Positions 1-10,400 of a stretch of DNA of 36,725 nt are shown here, piece by piece. The stretch is from Chitinispirillia bacterium (GTDB lineage Bacteria > Fibrobacterota > Chitinivibrionia > Chitinivibrionales > Chitinispirillaceae), in assembly GCA_009784115.1 (NCBI GenBank), contig WRCH01000012.1:1-36725 (forward strand), read 5' to 3'. Position numbers and translations under genes: made by a program. The number at the start of each line of letters is the position of its first letter. The first letter of the stretch is position 1. A model generated the notes under the pieces. That model made no database searches and had not been told where the DNA came from. It saw nothing but the letters and a program-made list of their open reading frames with translations.

Positions 1-220
1 AGAAAAATTAGACTACTTAAAAATGAATAAAAACGAGAAAGCTGCTTATGACGCGTACTGGGGAGACAGGTCGAGTGTTAACAGCGCAATACATACCGCT
101 AAAATAAATGGATTTGCGGATGGCGTGAACAAGGGCAGAGAAGAAGGAGCAAAAAAACTAGCAGAACTAATTAAAAACGGGGTGCCTTTGGATGAAGCGA
201 TGAAAATGCTTGGGCTTTAA
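1..220 (+). CDS. Rpn-family nuclease/transposase-like protein, C-terminal part only
   Basis: The frame is open from the window's left edge (codons from position 2, before the first Met at 23) to TAA at 218-220, so this is the 3' end of a gene that begins outside. The visible tail is typical of the end of Rpn (recombination-promoting nuclease, PD-(D/E)XK) proteins: a charged AAYDAYWGDR stretch, a helical segment, a GVNKGREEGAKK segment, and a final LIKNGVPLDEAMKMLGL that resembles the usual 'G.s.e.Ia..tgl' ending. The catalytic domain is off-window, so activity cannot be judged. These genes are multicopy and mobile in many gut bacteria. Its position beside an integrase remnant and a toxin-antitoxin-like pair fits an accessory region. 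Confidence 0.6.
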   Translation, partial: EKLDYLKMNKNEKAAYDAYWGDRSSVNSAIHTAKINGFADGVNKGREEGAKKLAELIKNGVPLDEAMKMLGL

Positions 221-363
221 GAGATGACATATGCGAAGCATTCAAAAATTATGAGGTTTACCAGACTTGGCAGGGAGGAGATTGGGAAGTTATGAATGGA
301 GTGGGAATAGATAAATACACCTTAGCAGTATCAAAACAGCGCATATACATCTTTAGTTTATAA
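196..363 (+). pseudogene. possible headless gene fragment
   Basis: After a stop at 193-195 this frame stays open for 55 codons, to TAA at 361-363, with no good start codon or ribosome site. The translation has natural-looking composition (RDDICEAFKNYEVYQTWQGG and then GIDKYTLAVSKQRIYIFSL), and its first codons overlap the end of the Rpn gene in another frame. It may be the tail of a decayed gene joined by deletion. I do not recognise the family. An accidental open frame is equally possible. Confidence 0.2.
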
Positions 364-408
364 AATAAATATATAGTTAGGCATTTTTAACAATTCAACA
401 AAATGTGT

Positions 409-444
409 CCAATTAAATTGGTGCGGAACCTCCGCACTAATTGG
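409..444. terminator. two-part hairpin between converging units
   Basis: CCAATTA (409-415) pairs with TAATTGG (438-444), and inside it GTGCGGA (421-427) pairs with TCCGCAC (431-437) around an ACC loop, with a five-base bulge. It lies downstream of the plus-strand fragment ending at 363 and of the minus-strand gene ending at 493, where a bidirectional terminator would sit. There is no T-run on either side, so the terminator call is tentative. Bases 364-492 hold nothing else I can identify. Confidence 0.35.
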
Positions 445-492
445 CAATAGCTTTCATTATAATATCATCCCTTTGTTGAAAGACATTGCAGT

Positions 493-1062
493 TTAGAAAT
501 ACTTTTTTAGCTCTAATTCATGAGCCATGTAGAAATCTGAAAGCCACTTAAGACCACGGGCCAAACCAAAAGCCTCCAAAAGTGTGGATATATCTATGTT
601 GAAGCCTATCGCTCTTAGTGTTTCAAAAAGTTCCAGTGGGGCTTTATCTGCATCATTGGTTAAAACGGCCGCAACGTCTTTTATATCTCGATTTCTCCCG
701 CTGTGAAGTTTCATGCCCATCAGGTATACTATATCGACCACTTTAACTGTCAGATTTGAAAGTTGGAGGACAGGTTCCTGATGCACGGCAGGGGGGATGG
801 GATTCAAGTTGGCTACTGAATTGTTGAGCCACAATTCATCCGGCATATTTATACCAAATTCGTCACCAACTTTTTTGATGGCTTTATCAATTTGTGCATT
901 TGTTTTGAAGAACGCATCTACATCCGCCGTGGTCTTGTACCCATGCAATTGCATCACATAGCCGCCGCAGCACACTAATTCAAGCTGCTGCCCTATTTCT
1001 GACAAAGCGCTATTCAGTCTGTGGAATAGAACCTCAAAATTTATGGTTTTCATCGGCACCAT
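493..1062 (-). CDS. DUF6036-type nucleotidyltransferase-fold protein (toxin-antitoxin-like)
   Basis: The 189-residue protein has the shortened nucleotidyltransferase signature of the DUF6036/AbiEii-like group: CCGGYVMQLHGYKTTADVDAFF-type sequence at about residues 31-52, with glycines for the nucleotide loop and a D-x-D metal pair, and later GRNRDIKDVAAVL at about 123-135, matching the family's 'RD..Di..l' element. Such proteins commonly form one half of two-gene toxin-antitoxin or abortive-infection modules. Here it overlaps the upstream gene by 29 bases, so the two are probably translationally coupled. Met4 (ATG at 1053) is an alternative start; neither start has a strong ribosome site. Target and catalytic activity cannot be read from the sequence. 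Confidence 0.65.
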   Translation of the reverse strand: MVPMKTINFEVLFHRLNSALSEIGQQLELVCCGGYVMQLHGYKTTADVDAFFKTNAQIDKAIKKVGDEFGINMPDELWLNNSVANLNPIPPAVHQEPVLQLSNLTVKVVDIVYLMGMKLHSGRNRDIKDVAAVLTNDADKAPLELFETLRAIGFNIDISTLLEAFGLARGLKWLSDFYMAHELELKKYF

Positions 1063-1339
1063 TTACTGTTTTCGCTCTTACCACATCTAACAACGGAGTG
1101 GTGGCAGACCGATTTAAGGACAAAATATGTTCTCGCGTGAGAGTATTTTCTGAAAATGCGGCACGAAGAGATACCCGTTGAAACAAAGTAAGTGTATCGT
1201 CAGCGCATAGCGCATCCACATCCGCAGGGGAGAAGACCGTACCGCATTTGTCAATATATTTACATATATAGCGAAACCAATGCTGGGTACTGCCTTTTGA
1301 ATGTTGTGCCGCCATTGTCATATAGTCTGCCCATGTCAT
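1034..1339 (-). CDS. small partner protein of the DUF6036 gene, unknown function
   Basis: I do not recognise this family. The open frame reaches 1381, but the ATG at 1337-1339 (protein beginning MTWADYMTMAAQ) has a clear AAGGGG ribosome site about nine bases upstream on the minus strand, which decides the start and gives about 101 residues. The protein is mixed alpha-helical, with a central SPADVDALCADD segment that could be part of a small helical binding domain. It overlaps the downstream DUF6036 gene by 29 bases, as in toxin-antitoxin operons, where it would most likely be the regulatory or antitoxin half. That role rests on gene order alone. Confidence 0.5.
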   Translation of the reverse strand: MTWADYMTMAAQHSKGSTQHWFRYICKYIDKCGTVFSPADVDALCADDTLTLFQRVSLRAAFSENTLTREHILSLNRSATTPLLDVVRAKTVNGADENHKF

Positions 1340-1512
1340 AGCGTATCGCCCCTTAATTAACAAAGATACCCTCTTCCGCAAGTACTCATCTTTTTAATTG
1401 CAATACAGCAAAATATACCACATATACAAATATAATAATTTTGCGCATTTAAATCGGAAATTAATATCCACGAAACAGAAAATTAAACTCCTCTCAAAAT
1501 ACGGTCATAACG

Positions 1513-1941
1513 TTGAAATTGTTGAACTATTCTGCCAACCATTTGGTTGTAACCTTTTATAAAGTCACTCCGAAACATGGTAAAGGCGATGCCAAAGCCT
1601 TTGAGCGCGAGTTTATAGACAAAGACGAAGCATCCTGCGATATGACCTTTGGGGCGCTTACGGCAATATATCTCGAGGATGCTCAAAATAGGGTACGCCC
1701 CACAACGTATGAAAATAAAGGGCATATTATAAATACAAAGCTAATGCCCTATTTCAGGGATATGACCATAAATTCAATTACTCCTGCCGTTGTTAGGAAG
1801 TGGCAGAATGAATTGAAAACAAGCGAGATACAAGGATTGCTTTATCACTCCCACTCAATTGTCCCCGGCGGTTTATTCGTTATGTCAAAAAACAGATCAC
1901 CGGTTCCATCAACACGAGATGATTTTTCCGCAATGATTTGA
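1513..1941 (+). pseudogene. truncated phage-type tyrosine integrase (core-binding domain only)
   Basis: From the TTG at 1513 the frame gives part of an integrase N-terminus (AKAFEREF) followed by a convincing SAM-like core-binding domain: MTFGALTAIYLEDAQNRVRP, TYENKGHIINTKLMPYFRDM and ITPAVVRKWQNELK. Similarity stops at about 1,835. The frame then runs antisense through the last ~97 bases of guaA (1845 onward) and ends at 1941. The whole catalytic domain (R, H-x-x-R and Y) is missing, and the extreme N-terminus also looks incomplete, so the gene cannot be functional. Intact integrases beside guaA usually belong to islands that insert at the guaA 3' end; this looks like a deletion relic of one. 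Confidence 0.65.
1836..1860 (-). other. guaA 3'-end attachment-like site
   Basis: The last guaA codons and stop read GAGTGGGAGTGATAA on the minus strand. The 3' end of guaA, encoding the conserved T-E/I-E-W-E tail, is a known insertion hotspot for genomic islands, and the core of the attachment site normally spans the GAGTGGGA sequence. The truncated integrase ends exactly here. No second copy in the same orientation lies between 1 and 1835, so the distal end, if it still exists, is off-window. Confidence 0.4.
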
Positions 1942-3119
1942 AGCGTCTGCGGCTTGAGAGGTACAAACTTTGCGGTCAGCGCGTCTTTAGACGTTATCGG
2001 TCTTAACACTACGCACTCCCCTCCCCGCTCGTTTACTACGGGAAGAAGAACCACCGGCATCTGCCATATATCATCGTATTCACCGGATTGTCTTAACGTA
2101 TCGGCTGCAATTGAATCAACCGCGCGCAGCTTGTCGAGACGCTCTTTGGTGATGTGGCATTTTGTCAATTTATATGAGTGCGGCGCGTTGTCATCAAGAG
2201 CGTAAACTACGCGGTTTACAGTGGGTATTGAGTTTGTTATATCCGCGGATAATTTCTCAAGGAGAGACCAGTCGCAGAGCCCCCTTACTACCGCGGGATG
2301 AGCGTAAGTACGCGCGCCGTTTTTCACTCCAACACTTCTAAGAGGCAGTATGCAAGATTCGTATCCCGCCTGCTTTGCGATACTTTTGAGTTTATCGGTA
2401 TCAGCAGCAGATATCCCGCTGAAATTGCCATCCGAACACAAACACCTTACGCCAAGACCCGGCCCGGGAAAAGGGTGACGCCAAACAAGTTCTTTTGGAA
2501 GACCAAGAAACTCGCCGAGACTCCTCACCTCGTCTTTATACAATTGCGCAACCGGTTCAACTATAAGCCCCTTTTCTATAAGCTCCATAATAGCGTCAAC
2601 GCGGTTATGATGGGTCTTTACCTTTTGCGCGCCCTTATCACCGGAATCCTTAGCCGCTGTTTCCAATATATCGGGGTAAATCGTGCCCTGAGCCAAAACC
2701 CACTCGTCAATATTTAGCTCAAGTTTTTCGGAGACTTTTTCTTTTATGTCTATATATAACCGACCGATGATCTCACGTTTTTTTTCAGGATCATAGACCC
2801 CGTCCAACGCGTTTAAAAACTCCTGCGACGCGTCCTCAATCTTCAAATTATGGAACCCGTGATTTTTCATGTAGTCAAGTACAGCGGCGGATTCATCCAA
2901 ACGCATAAGCCCGGTATCAACATGAAGCCCCAAAACTCTGTGAGGCCCAAGGATTTTATTGAGAAGCGCAAATACTACCGTGGAATCGACCCCGCCGGAT
3001 ACAAGAAGGAACACCTTGCGGTCTTCGCAGCACTGCTGTATCTGTATGGATATCTCATTAAAAAATGTTTGGGGGTGGAAATTCTCTCTGTCGAAATTGC
3101 GCGTTACGGTTTTTTGCAT
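1845..3119 (-). CDS. guaA: GMP synthase, ATP-pyrophosphatase subunit (no glutaminase domain)
   Basis: It converts XMP to GMP: ATP activates XMP, then ammonia displaces AMP. The 424-residue protein has the P-loop SGGVDSTV at residues 41-48, the AQGT and KTHHN nucleotide/substrate segments, HPFPGPGLGVR, and the conserved C-terminus ITNKPPGTIEWE. The N-terminal class-I glutamine amidotransferase domain (~190 residues) that most bacterial GuaA proteins carry is absent; the P-loop starts only 40 residues in. The C-terminal part is longer than usual and, with its NRVVYALD segment followed by QMPVVLLPVV, resembles the two-part dimerisation region of eukaryotic-type GMP synthases. ATG overlaps the dnaJ TAA by one base (TAATG), and GGAGACGGG lies just upstream, so translation is probably coupled to dnaJ. 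Ammonia must come from a separate glutaminase subunit or free ammonium; none is visible here. Confidence 0.9.
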   Translation of the reverse strand: MQKTVTRNFDRENFHPQTFFNEISIQIQQCCEDRKVFLLVSGGVDSTVVFALLNKILGPHRVLGLHVDTGLMRLDESAAVLDYMKNHGFHNLKIEDASQEFLNALDGVYDPEKKREIIGRLYIDIKEKVSEKLELNIDEWVLAQGTIYPDILETAAKDSGDKGAQKVKTHHNRVDAIMELIEKGLIVEPVAQLYKDEVRSLGEFLGLPKELVWRHPFPGPGLGVRCLCSDGNFSGISAADTDKLKSIAKQAGYESCILPLRSVGVKNGARTYAHPAVVRGLCDWSLLEKLSADITNSIPTVNRVVYALDDNAPHSYKLTKCHITKERLDKLRAVDSIAADTLRQSGEYDDIWQMPVVLLPVVNERGGECVVLRPITSKDALTAKFVPLKPQTLQIIAEKSSRVDGTGDLFFDITNKPPGTIEWE

Positions 3120-4267
3120 TACAATCCCGTCTCCGCAAGCTGTTCAAAAATTCTTTTTTGATCACGGCTTAATTTATCGGGTGTGCGTACGTGTACGCGT
3201 ATTAAAAGATCACCGCGGTTTCTTCCGCGAAGCTCGGGCAGGCCCTTGCCGCGCAGTTTAAAGACCGTTTCCGGCTGTGTGCCTTCCGGGATTTTCAGTT
3301 TTACCTTATCGTCAAGCGTATCAATATTTTTTGAGCAGCCGAGCGCGGCTTCTGAAAATGTTATGTCTATATCGCAAATAAGCTCTTCGCCATGGCGCAA
3401 AAACAGATCGTGAGGCTTCTCCTGAATAATAACTATAAGATCACCCGCAGGCCCGCCGCCTCTCCCCGCGTCGCCCTTGCCGCCTACTGTGATATAATTT
3501 CCCTCAGCCACACCGGGCGGGATATCAACCACTACCGTAGTCTCAGACTGTTTTAGACCGCTTCCGCCGCATGATGAGCAAGGGTCAGAAACAACCTGCC
3601 CCTCTCCTTTACAGGAGGGACACCCGGTCTCCTGCACCATCTGTCCAAAAAATGAGTTTGTTACGCGCCGCACCCGGCCGCTTCCGCCGCATTTGTCGCA
3701 AACGGTGCGCTTTCCGCTGCGCGAACCGCTGCCGCTGCACTCGCCGCAGTGGTCAAGACGTCTCACTTTTAAAGTCTTCTTTACACCGGCGGATATCTCC
3801 TCAAGCGTAAGCACAAGCCTCACCTGCAGATCGCTCCCCCGTGTTTGACCGGTCCCGCCGCCGCGCCGGCCCCTGCCGCCAAAACCAAAGAGATCGCCGA
3901 ACATCGACTCTCCGCCCCCGCCGCCGCCGAATTCGTTCATAAACGCGCGCAGAGCGTCGGAAAGATCAAAACCGCCAAAACCGCCGCTGTATCCGCCATA
4001 CCCGCCATACCCGCCGTAACCTCCGCCGCCGCCTGTTGCTCCCTCAAACGCGGCATGACCAAATCTGTCGTACTGCGCGCGTTTTGAAGAGTCTTTAAGC
4101 ACCTCGTAGGCTTCTGTAGCTTCACGAAACTTCTCTTCCGCCGTTTTATCGCCGGGATTTTTGTCGGGGTGATACTTTACCGCAAGTTTGCGGTACGCTT
4201 TTTTGATATCGTCATCGCTTGCGCCCTTGGCAAGCCCGAGAATTTGGTAGTAGTCTGATTTTGCCAT
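3119..4267 (-). CDS. dnaJ: chaperone protein DnaJ (Hsp40)
   Basis: This is the co-chaperone that delivers unfolded clients to DnaK and stimulates its ATPase. All class-I parts are present in order: J-domain with [10 protein letters not shown] carrying the HPD motif (about residues 5-70), a long Gly/Phe/Tyr-rich linker, four zinc-binding CxxCxGxG repeats ([32 protein letters not shown]), and the C-terminal client-binding domains. The open frame extends upstream to 4312, but the start is placed at 4267 ([11 protein letters not shown]) from family alignment; only a weak GGATTAA precedes it. It follows grpE by 19 bases and overlaps guaA by one base. dnaK is not adjacent. The 382-residue length is normal. 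Confidence 0.95.
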   Translation of the reverse strand: MAKSDYYQILGLAKGASDDDIKKAYRKLAVKYHPDKNPGDKTAEEKFREATEAYEVLKDSSKRAQYDRFGHAAFEGATGGGGGYGGYGGYGGYSGGFGGFDLSDALRAFMNEFGGGGGGESMFGDLFGFGGRGRRGGGTGQTRGSDLQVRLVLTLEEISAGVKKTLKVRRLDHCGECSGSGSRSGKRTVCDKCGGSGRVRRVTNSFFGQMVQETGCPSCKGEGQVVSDPCSSCGGSGLKQSETTVVVDIPPGVAEGNYITVGGKGDAGRGGGPAGDLIVIIQEKPHDLFLRHGEELICDIDITFSEAALGCSKNIDTLDDKVKLKIPEGTQPETVFKLRGKGLPELRGRNRGDLLIRVHVRTPDKLSRDQKRIFEQLAETGL

Positions 4268-4286
4268 TGTGATTAATCCAATTTTT

Positions 4287-4853
4287 CTACGCTTCAGATC
4301 CGCTTGATACAATTACGCGTGCGTGTTTTATTACCTTGTCTTTCAACCGATAACCGTGCTCGAAAACCTGCGCTATGTGGTCTTCGGGGATATCCGCGTT
4401 CGGCGACTTCATTAACGCGTCGTGAATAGCGGGATCAAACGCTTCGCCCTCTTCCCCAAAAACACTCAAACCGTTTTTGCTTAACACTTCGTCAAACTGT
4501 GTAAATATCAGCTTCATTCCATCATAAAAAGAGGCGCTTTCGCCCTGCGCCTCACCCGCTTTGAGAGCGCGTTCAAAATTTTCTCTTACGTTAACTATCT
4601 CCAACATCAGCTTCTCATTTGCGCTCTCTATAAGATTTTGAAAATCTTTGGCTGTTCTGCGCTTGTAGTTGTCAAACTCAGCCATAAGACGCAGATTTCT
4701 GTCACGCGCGGTGTTCAGCTCGTTTTTGATATCTTCGATTGTGCTGGAAATCTGTTCCGCTTCAACCGCTTCCTCCGTATCAGATAACTCCTGATCCGGC
4801 TCGGGGACGGCCTTGTCTTCGTTTTCCAAATTTCCGCTGTTTTCAGAATCCAT
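4287..4853 (-). CDS. grpE: nucleotide-exchange factor GrpE
   Basis: GrpE releases ADP from DnaK. The protein (188 residues from the chosen start) has an acidic, low-complexity N-terminus, a long heptad-rich helix (about residues 40-95, containing [15 protein letters not shown], the family hallmark), and the C-terminal beta domain ending in [20 protein letters not shown], close to the GrpE signature. Start at 4853 (MDSENSG) is favoured over the longer frame to 4886 because CGAGGTG sits about seven bases before it on the minus strand. It is the first gene of a grpE-dnaJ-guaA series. No CIRCE-type inverted repeat is visible upstream. Confidence 0.93.
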   Translation of the reverse strand: MDSENSGNLENEDKAVPEPDQELSDTEEAVEAEQISSTIEDIKNELNTARDRNLRLMAEFDNYKRRTAKDFQNLIESANEKLMLEIVNVRENFERALKAGEAQGESASFYDGMKLIFTQFDEVLSKNGLSVFGEEGEAFDPAIHDALMKSPNADIPEDHIAQVFEHGYRLKDKVIKHARVIVSSGSEA

Positions 4854-4962
4854 TTTGCACCTCGGTTTACAATTTACAATCAACAAATTACAAATTGTTT
4901 ATTTATACATCAATCAAATATTGCATTGATTTGACGACCGTTATCCGCCGCATATCACGTAA

Positions 4963-5014
4963 GCCCCGGGTTGAAACCCGGGGCTACAATCTTGCACCCC
5001 TAAAGGGGTGCGGG
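4963..5014. repeat. dispersed palindromic repeat, family R1 copy a
   Basis: Two adjacent hairpins: CCCCGGG-TTGAAA-CCCGGGG, then GCACCCC-TAAA-GGGGTGC, joined by CTACAATCTT. A nearly identical copy lies at 33020-33069 and a diverged one at 34427-34476. It is a REP-like intergenic element between the groEL stop and grpE. The hairpins could terminate or stabilise groEL mRNA, though no T-run follows. The rest of 4854-5027 shows no gene. Confidence 0.8.
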
Positions 5015-5027
5015 ATAGGATTGGGGG

Positions 5028-6692
<1,665 letters not shown>

Positions 6693-6712
6693 TTTTTTTA
6701 TCTCCTTTTTTG

Positions 6713-6737
6713 GGGGGCGGCCGAGGCGGCCGCCCTT
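6713..6737. repeat. GC-rich palindromic repeat (GGCCGCCCTTAC type)
   Basis: GGGGCGGCC at the left and GGCCGCCC at the right form a hairpin, ending in GGCCGCCCTTAC. The same ending occurs in the hairpin at 33732-33764 between ruvC and ruvA. It lies within 25 bases of the groEL ribosome site and could influence translation of groEL. Confidence 0.6.
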
Positions 6738-6805
6738 ACGTTATCTGTTTGTTTTATGGACAGATGGTAATCTCCCGTCATATCCATTTTTATCCACCGT
6801 ACACC

Positions 6806-6874
6806 GTAGGGGTAGCCCTTGCGGCTGCCCGTTTTTTCCGTACGTATGCGGGCGACCGCAAGGGTCGCCCCTAC
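6806..6874. repeat. long inverted repeat in the groES-groEL spacer
   Basis: The left arm GTAGGGGTAGCCCTTGCGG (from 6806) pairs, with a few mismatches, with the right arm CCGCAAGGGTCGCCCCTAC (ending 6874), with a T-rich loop between. This is a common type of dispersed intergenic palindrome in bacterial genomes. It begins only 16 bases beyond the groES stop and may attenuate read-through into groEL. Confidence 0.7.
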
Positions 6875-6890
6875 ATTGGCGCGCCATCCA

Positions 6891-7175
6891 TTACACAATC
6901 GCCAATACATCGCTCTCTTTCATAATTAAAAAATCCTCACCGTCTATGCTTACCTCTGTGCCGGAGTATTTTCCGTAGAGGATTTTGTCGCCTTTTTTGA
7001 GGGTCATCTCTATTTTGGCGCCGCTCTCCGCTGTTTTGCCGGGGCCTGCCGCTACTACTTCGCCCTTTTGCGGCTTCTCTTTTGCGTTGTCCGGTATGTA
7101 AATACCACCGGAAGTCTTCTCCTGCGCCTCAAGAGGACGCACTACAATACGGTCGGCTAAAGGCTTCACGTTCAT
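6891..7175 (-). CDS. groES: co-chaperonin GroES (10 kDa)
   Basis: GroES is the lid of the GroEL chamber. The 94-residue protein has the full family layout: [14 protein letters not shown] at the start, the mobile loop [18 protein letters not shown] at about residues 20-37 that docks on Gro[25 protein letters not shown], and the ending [20 protein letters not shown] lies about seven bases before the ATG. It is the first gene of the groESL unit. Confidence 0.97.
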   Translation of the reverse strand: MNVKPLADRIVVRPLEAQEKTSGGIYIPDNAKEKPQKGEVVAAGPGKTAESGAKIEMTLKKGDKILYGKYSGTEVSIDGEDFLIMKESDVLAIV

Positions 7176-7208
7176 GCAAATACTCCTTCTACAACTGTTT
7201 TAGTTAGA

Positions 7209-7236
7209 TTTATATGATTAATTACCGTGATGAAAA
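7209..7236 (-). promoter_or_regulatory. candidate sigma-70 promoter for groES
   Basis: On the minus strand TTTTCA (7236-7231), a 16-base spacer and TATAAA (7214-7209) lie about 20 bases before the groES ribosome site. The -10 box is good and the -35 box poor. No CIRCE repeat (TTAGCACTC-N9-GAGTGCTAA) is present, so HrcA control is not supported. Confidence 0.3.
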
Positions 7237-7298
7237 TAACTGTTAAAATTAATACTTTGAGACGGAAAATGCAAGAGAAAAACGATCTATACTAAACT

Positions 7299-7394
7299 AC
7301 GGCATAAATTAACACTGTGCCGCTAAGCAACCTCACGGCACTACGTGCAGTTGCGTGCGGTGCAGTGTAGATTTATGCCGTGTACCGGTATAAC
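7299..7394. repeat. long palindromic element, family F1 copy a
   Basis: An 83-base imperfect palindrome (7299-7381) with outer arms ACGGCATAAAT...ATTTATGCCGT, inner pairing of ACACTG with CAGTGT, and a central GCAAC...GTTGC hairpin containing CCTCACG-GCACTA-CGTGCAGT. Copy b is at 17884-17979. A flanking extension, GTACCGGTATAAC, follows the right arm here, but in copy b the same extension, inverted, precedes the left arm while the core points the same way. It sits between the fibro-slime gene's 3' end and groES. Confidence 0.85.
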
Positions 7395-7400
7395 AAGAAT

Positions 7401-7427
7401 GGGGATCCGCAATGCTTGCGAATCCCC
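7401..7427 (-). terminator. hairpin terminator of the fibro-slime gene
   Basis: GGGGATCCGCAA (7401-7412) and TTGCGAATCCCC (7416-7427) form a stem with one mismatch around a TGC loop, 33 bases beyond the stop of the minus-strand gene. On the minus strand it is followed by ATTCTTGTTAT, only modestly T-rich. Confidence 0.5.
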
Positions 7428-7460
7428 ATCTGAAAACTGATAACTGACAACTGAAAACTA

Positions 7461-10400
7461 CTACTTAGAGACTCCCACAGAGGCTGTGAACTTGTTTCTG
7501 CCTCTGAATCTTCTCTGCAATTCAGGATCCACGTAGTCAAACTGTACTATTAAACGGTAGGTTCCCGGGGAAACCTTCATCTTCTTTGAGTTGTAGCCGT
7601 TCCAGTACAGATCGATGTCCATGAACTGACCGCCCTGGGTGCCGAAGTCAGGACTTAGAGGCGCTTTTGCGGATTCTCCCAAAAGATCACTGGTTCTTGC
7701 CGCGTGTACGAGGTTACCGACAAGATCGTACACCTTAATTTGACATCTGACCCCCTGCTTTTCACCCTTAGTTCCATCGGGGATATAGATCGGCACGCGC
7801 ACTACGCTGCCGCCGGCGATGCCGTTTCTGATGTCATTAACAGCTGTAGGGTCGTGAGTCGGCCTCAAAACACCGGCCGGAACTCTGCTGACGTCAGGCG
7901 TGCTGGGGTTAGGAATAGCCTTAGCCACCTGCGGCGGATTGTTGCCGTAAGTGATAGGCACCAAACGGTTGCAGTATACATCCTGAACATTGCTGCCGGA
8001 GTTGGGAACACCGGGAACAGCTGCCGCTTCATCTCTGATGCGCGCGTCAGGAAGTGTTCTTATGTTGATGAAGTGACGCGTGGTCAGGTCAATTTTATCA
8101 GGACCGGCGCCAAGGAAGAACCTGAGGGTTCTGCCCCCGTTAAGCACCTGCACACTCTGGTCCGGAGCCTTAGCGAGCTCATCGGGCAGAATAGTTCTGT
8201 TACCGCATCTCTCATCTGCCGACGCGGCTTTCGCTAAACGCCGTTTTCCAGCAACAGGTGCCGTCTCCCAAATGTTAAAGAGATCGTTAGAAGTCAGCCC
8301 TGTAAAAAAAGCCGCGTCAACCGGTTCGCTCAGCGTCACATCCAAGCGGTCAGGGTCACTCTCGCGCGCTCCGAAAAACTTCTGCGCCGTAGCAATCACA
8401 GGCGCGATTCCGTCAAAAACACTCTGCGGAGTCGCATTGGCGCGCAAAATAGTACTCGGAACTTCCGAAAAAAGGCCCGCGGGAATAGTGACACTGGTAG
8501 GAATTATTCCCGTCTGCAGTATTGTTGTTGTATCCTCCTCAACCGCTACGCGCCAAACATTAGAAGCGCCGACTGGCATATCTGTAATACCTACACCTCT
8601 GAGATCAAAGCGGGGGTTAGTATTTGACACAATCAACTCAGCTAACTTCGCGCCCTCATCCAAAAGACTTACCGGTTTGCTGAACGTAAGCTCAATATGG
8701 TCTATGTAGCCGTTAGCGGCAACACCGCCGAAAGCATTGCCGATATCAAGCGTACGCGCAATACCGACCGAAATGACCACATCAACTATTCTAACCGTTA
8801 TAGTAGTTGTAATAGGCCGCCCGTCCGCTCCAACAACCGGGATGCAAGTCGCCGAATCTACAGCCACTACGGTAATTGTACCTTCACCGGCTTCATCCGC
8901 CTGTCTTGAATCGTAAAGAATCTGATCGACACAGGTTGATCTGTTTATAGCAGGAATGCCGCCCGCGGTAGTCCAGTCGCCTCCCACGTTGCCGATTCTG
9001 TTGCCAAACGCGTCATAGCCGATGGCGGTAAGGATATCCTGAGCTCCCCTCTCCTGACTGTAATCAACAGAGATTATTCTGCCGTCGGTATCAGTAACAT
9101 ATATTCTGCCTCTGGCGGGATCATGACCGGTTCCCTCAATCGCTATATCGGCAAGGGCGCCCGCTCTTACGGTAAAGCGATCGGTGAGTACTGTGACGTA
9201 ACCGTCTGCGCCGCCAAACCCAGCGTTAGGATGATAAAGCCTGATTTGGTGGGCGTCGGAGGCTAAGTAGATAATAAATGTTACAGTATCCAAACCGGTG
9301 ACCTTAATACCTGCTTCAAGTCCGGTATTAATTTCAATCTCTCTATTGAGATTAAGCGTTGCGTTATTATCATTAGGCAGAATGCCGAACCATTCAGGAT
9401 TGGTGCCAAGACTTCCTGTCATACCCGAATATCCAAGATTATTATCACCGACTTTTGGCACATGGTTACCGGTTATGCCAAGTGTACCGCCAAAGTGCGC
9501 GCCTGTGCCCCAAGCGGGGTCCCACTGTGTAATCACTCCCGCACGGTTGGTATAGCGTACTACAGCCTTTATCTCCTCACCCGCTCTGAGGTTATCGCGG
9601 TTAAGAATCTCAAGCGTTACTCCGGTTGGCGGACCAACTGCAATTACGATATTAAGACTGCCGGTGAGCGGGTTGCCGCCCACAGTGGTTGAAGCGGTAA
9701 CCGTACCGCCGCTTACCGCCGCGCCGGTAGGAGAAACAGGCCATGAACCGGCATTGCCCGGCGGATTGCCGAGTATACCGGGCAAACTGGTTCCCCAGCC
9801 TGCGGTAATGGGTTCCCACTTGCCGTCAAGCTGTCCGGCGGTACCACTCGCATCCTGCTGACTGATTCGCCCAAGCACATAGAAAGTTACATCATCATTG
9901 GAGGTTATCTTAAGAGTATCCGTACCGGTAAAAATTCTGTAAAACTGATCGGGAACTGTGTTGCCGTTATCATCTACTATGGTTCTGCACCAAGTATCTG
10001 TAACAGGATTGCATGTCTCACCGCCCGGTAATCTGATTGCCACAACCAAATTATCATAAGTATAGGCAAGGAGCACTACCTGCACCGCGTCTCTAAGCAA
10101 AGGTCCGCCGCTGTTGGCCGTAACCGTGATAGGAGCGGTGCTCACTCTATTGGGATTCACCCAACCCCGTCCGTTAGTAGTATCCGCGCGGGTGCCGGCG
10201 GTAACGCTTATCGGCCCGACAGGGAAAGCAAGAGGGGCAAGTTCCCATGTAGGATAGGGTACAGGAGTCTGACCGGTATACGTGGGAGCTGCACCGGCAT
10301 AACCGATAAAGTTACCCCACTGGTCGCGCAGTACAGCGTATATTGGCTTGAGAACCAGCGGATCTGTAGCTATCTCGTCACTGCCAAAAGTCACCCTGTC

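Noticed and set aside
298-309. GAGTGGGAATAG, resembling the guaA attachment core
   Set aside because: It is on the opposite strand to the guaA copy, so it cannot be the direct repeat expected at the far end of an inserted element; most likely chance.
1954-2717. Long plus-strand frames opposite guaA
   Set aside because: They are shadows of a well-conserved minus-strand gene, with no ribosome sites or recognisable domains.
4963-5014. CRISPR-like reading of the repeated palindromes
   Set aside because: Copies are single, dispersed and not spaced in arrays, and no cas genes are present.
7176-7298. CIRCE/HrcA operator upstream of groES
   Set aside because: No TTAGCACTC...GAGTGCTAA inverted repeat is present.
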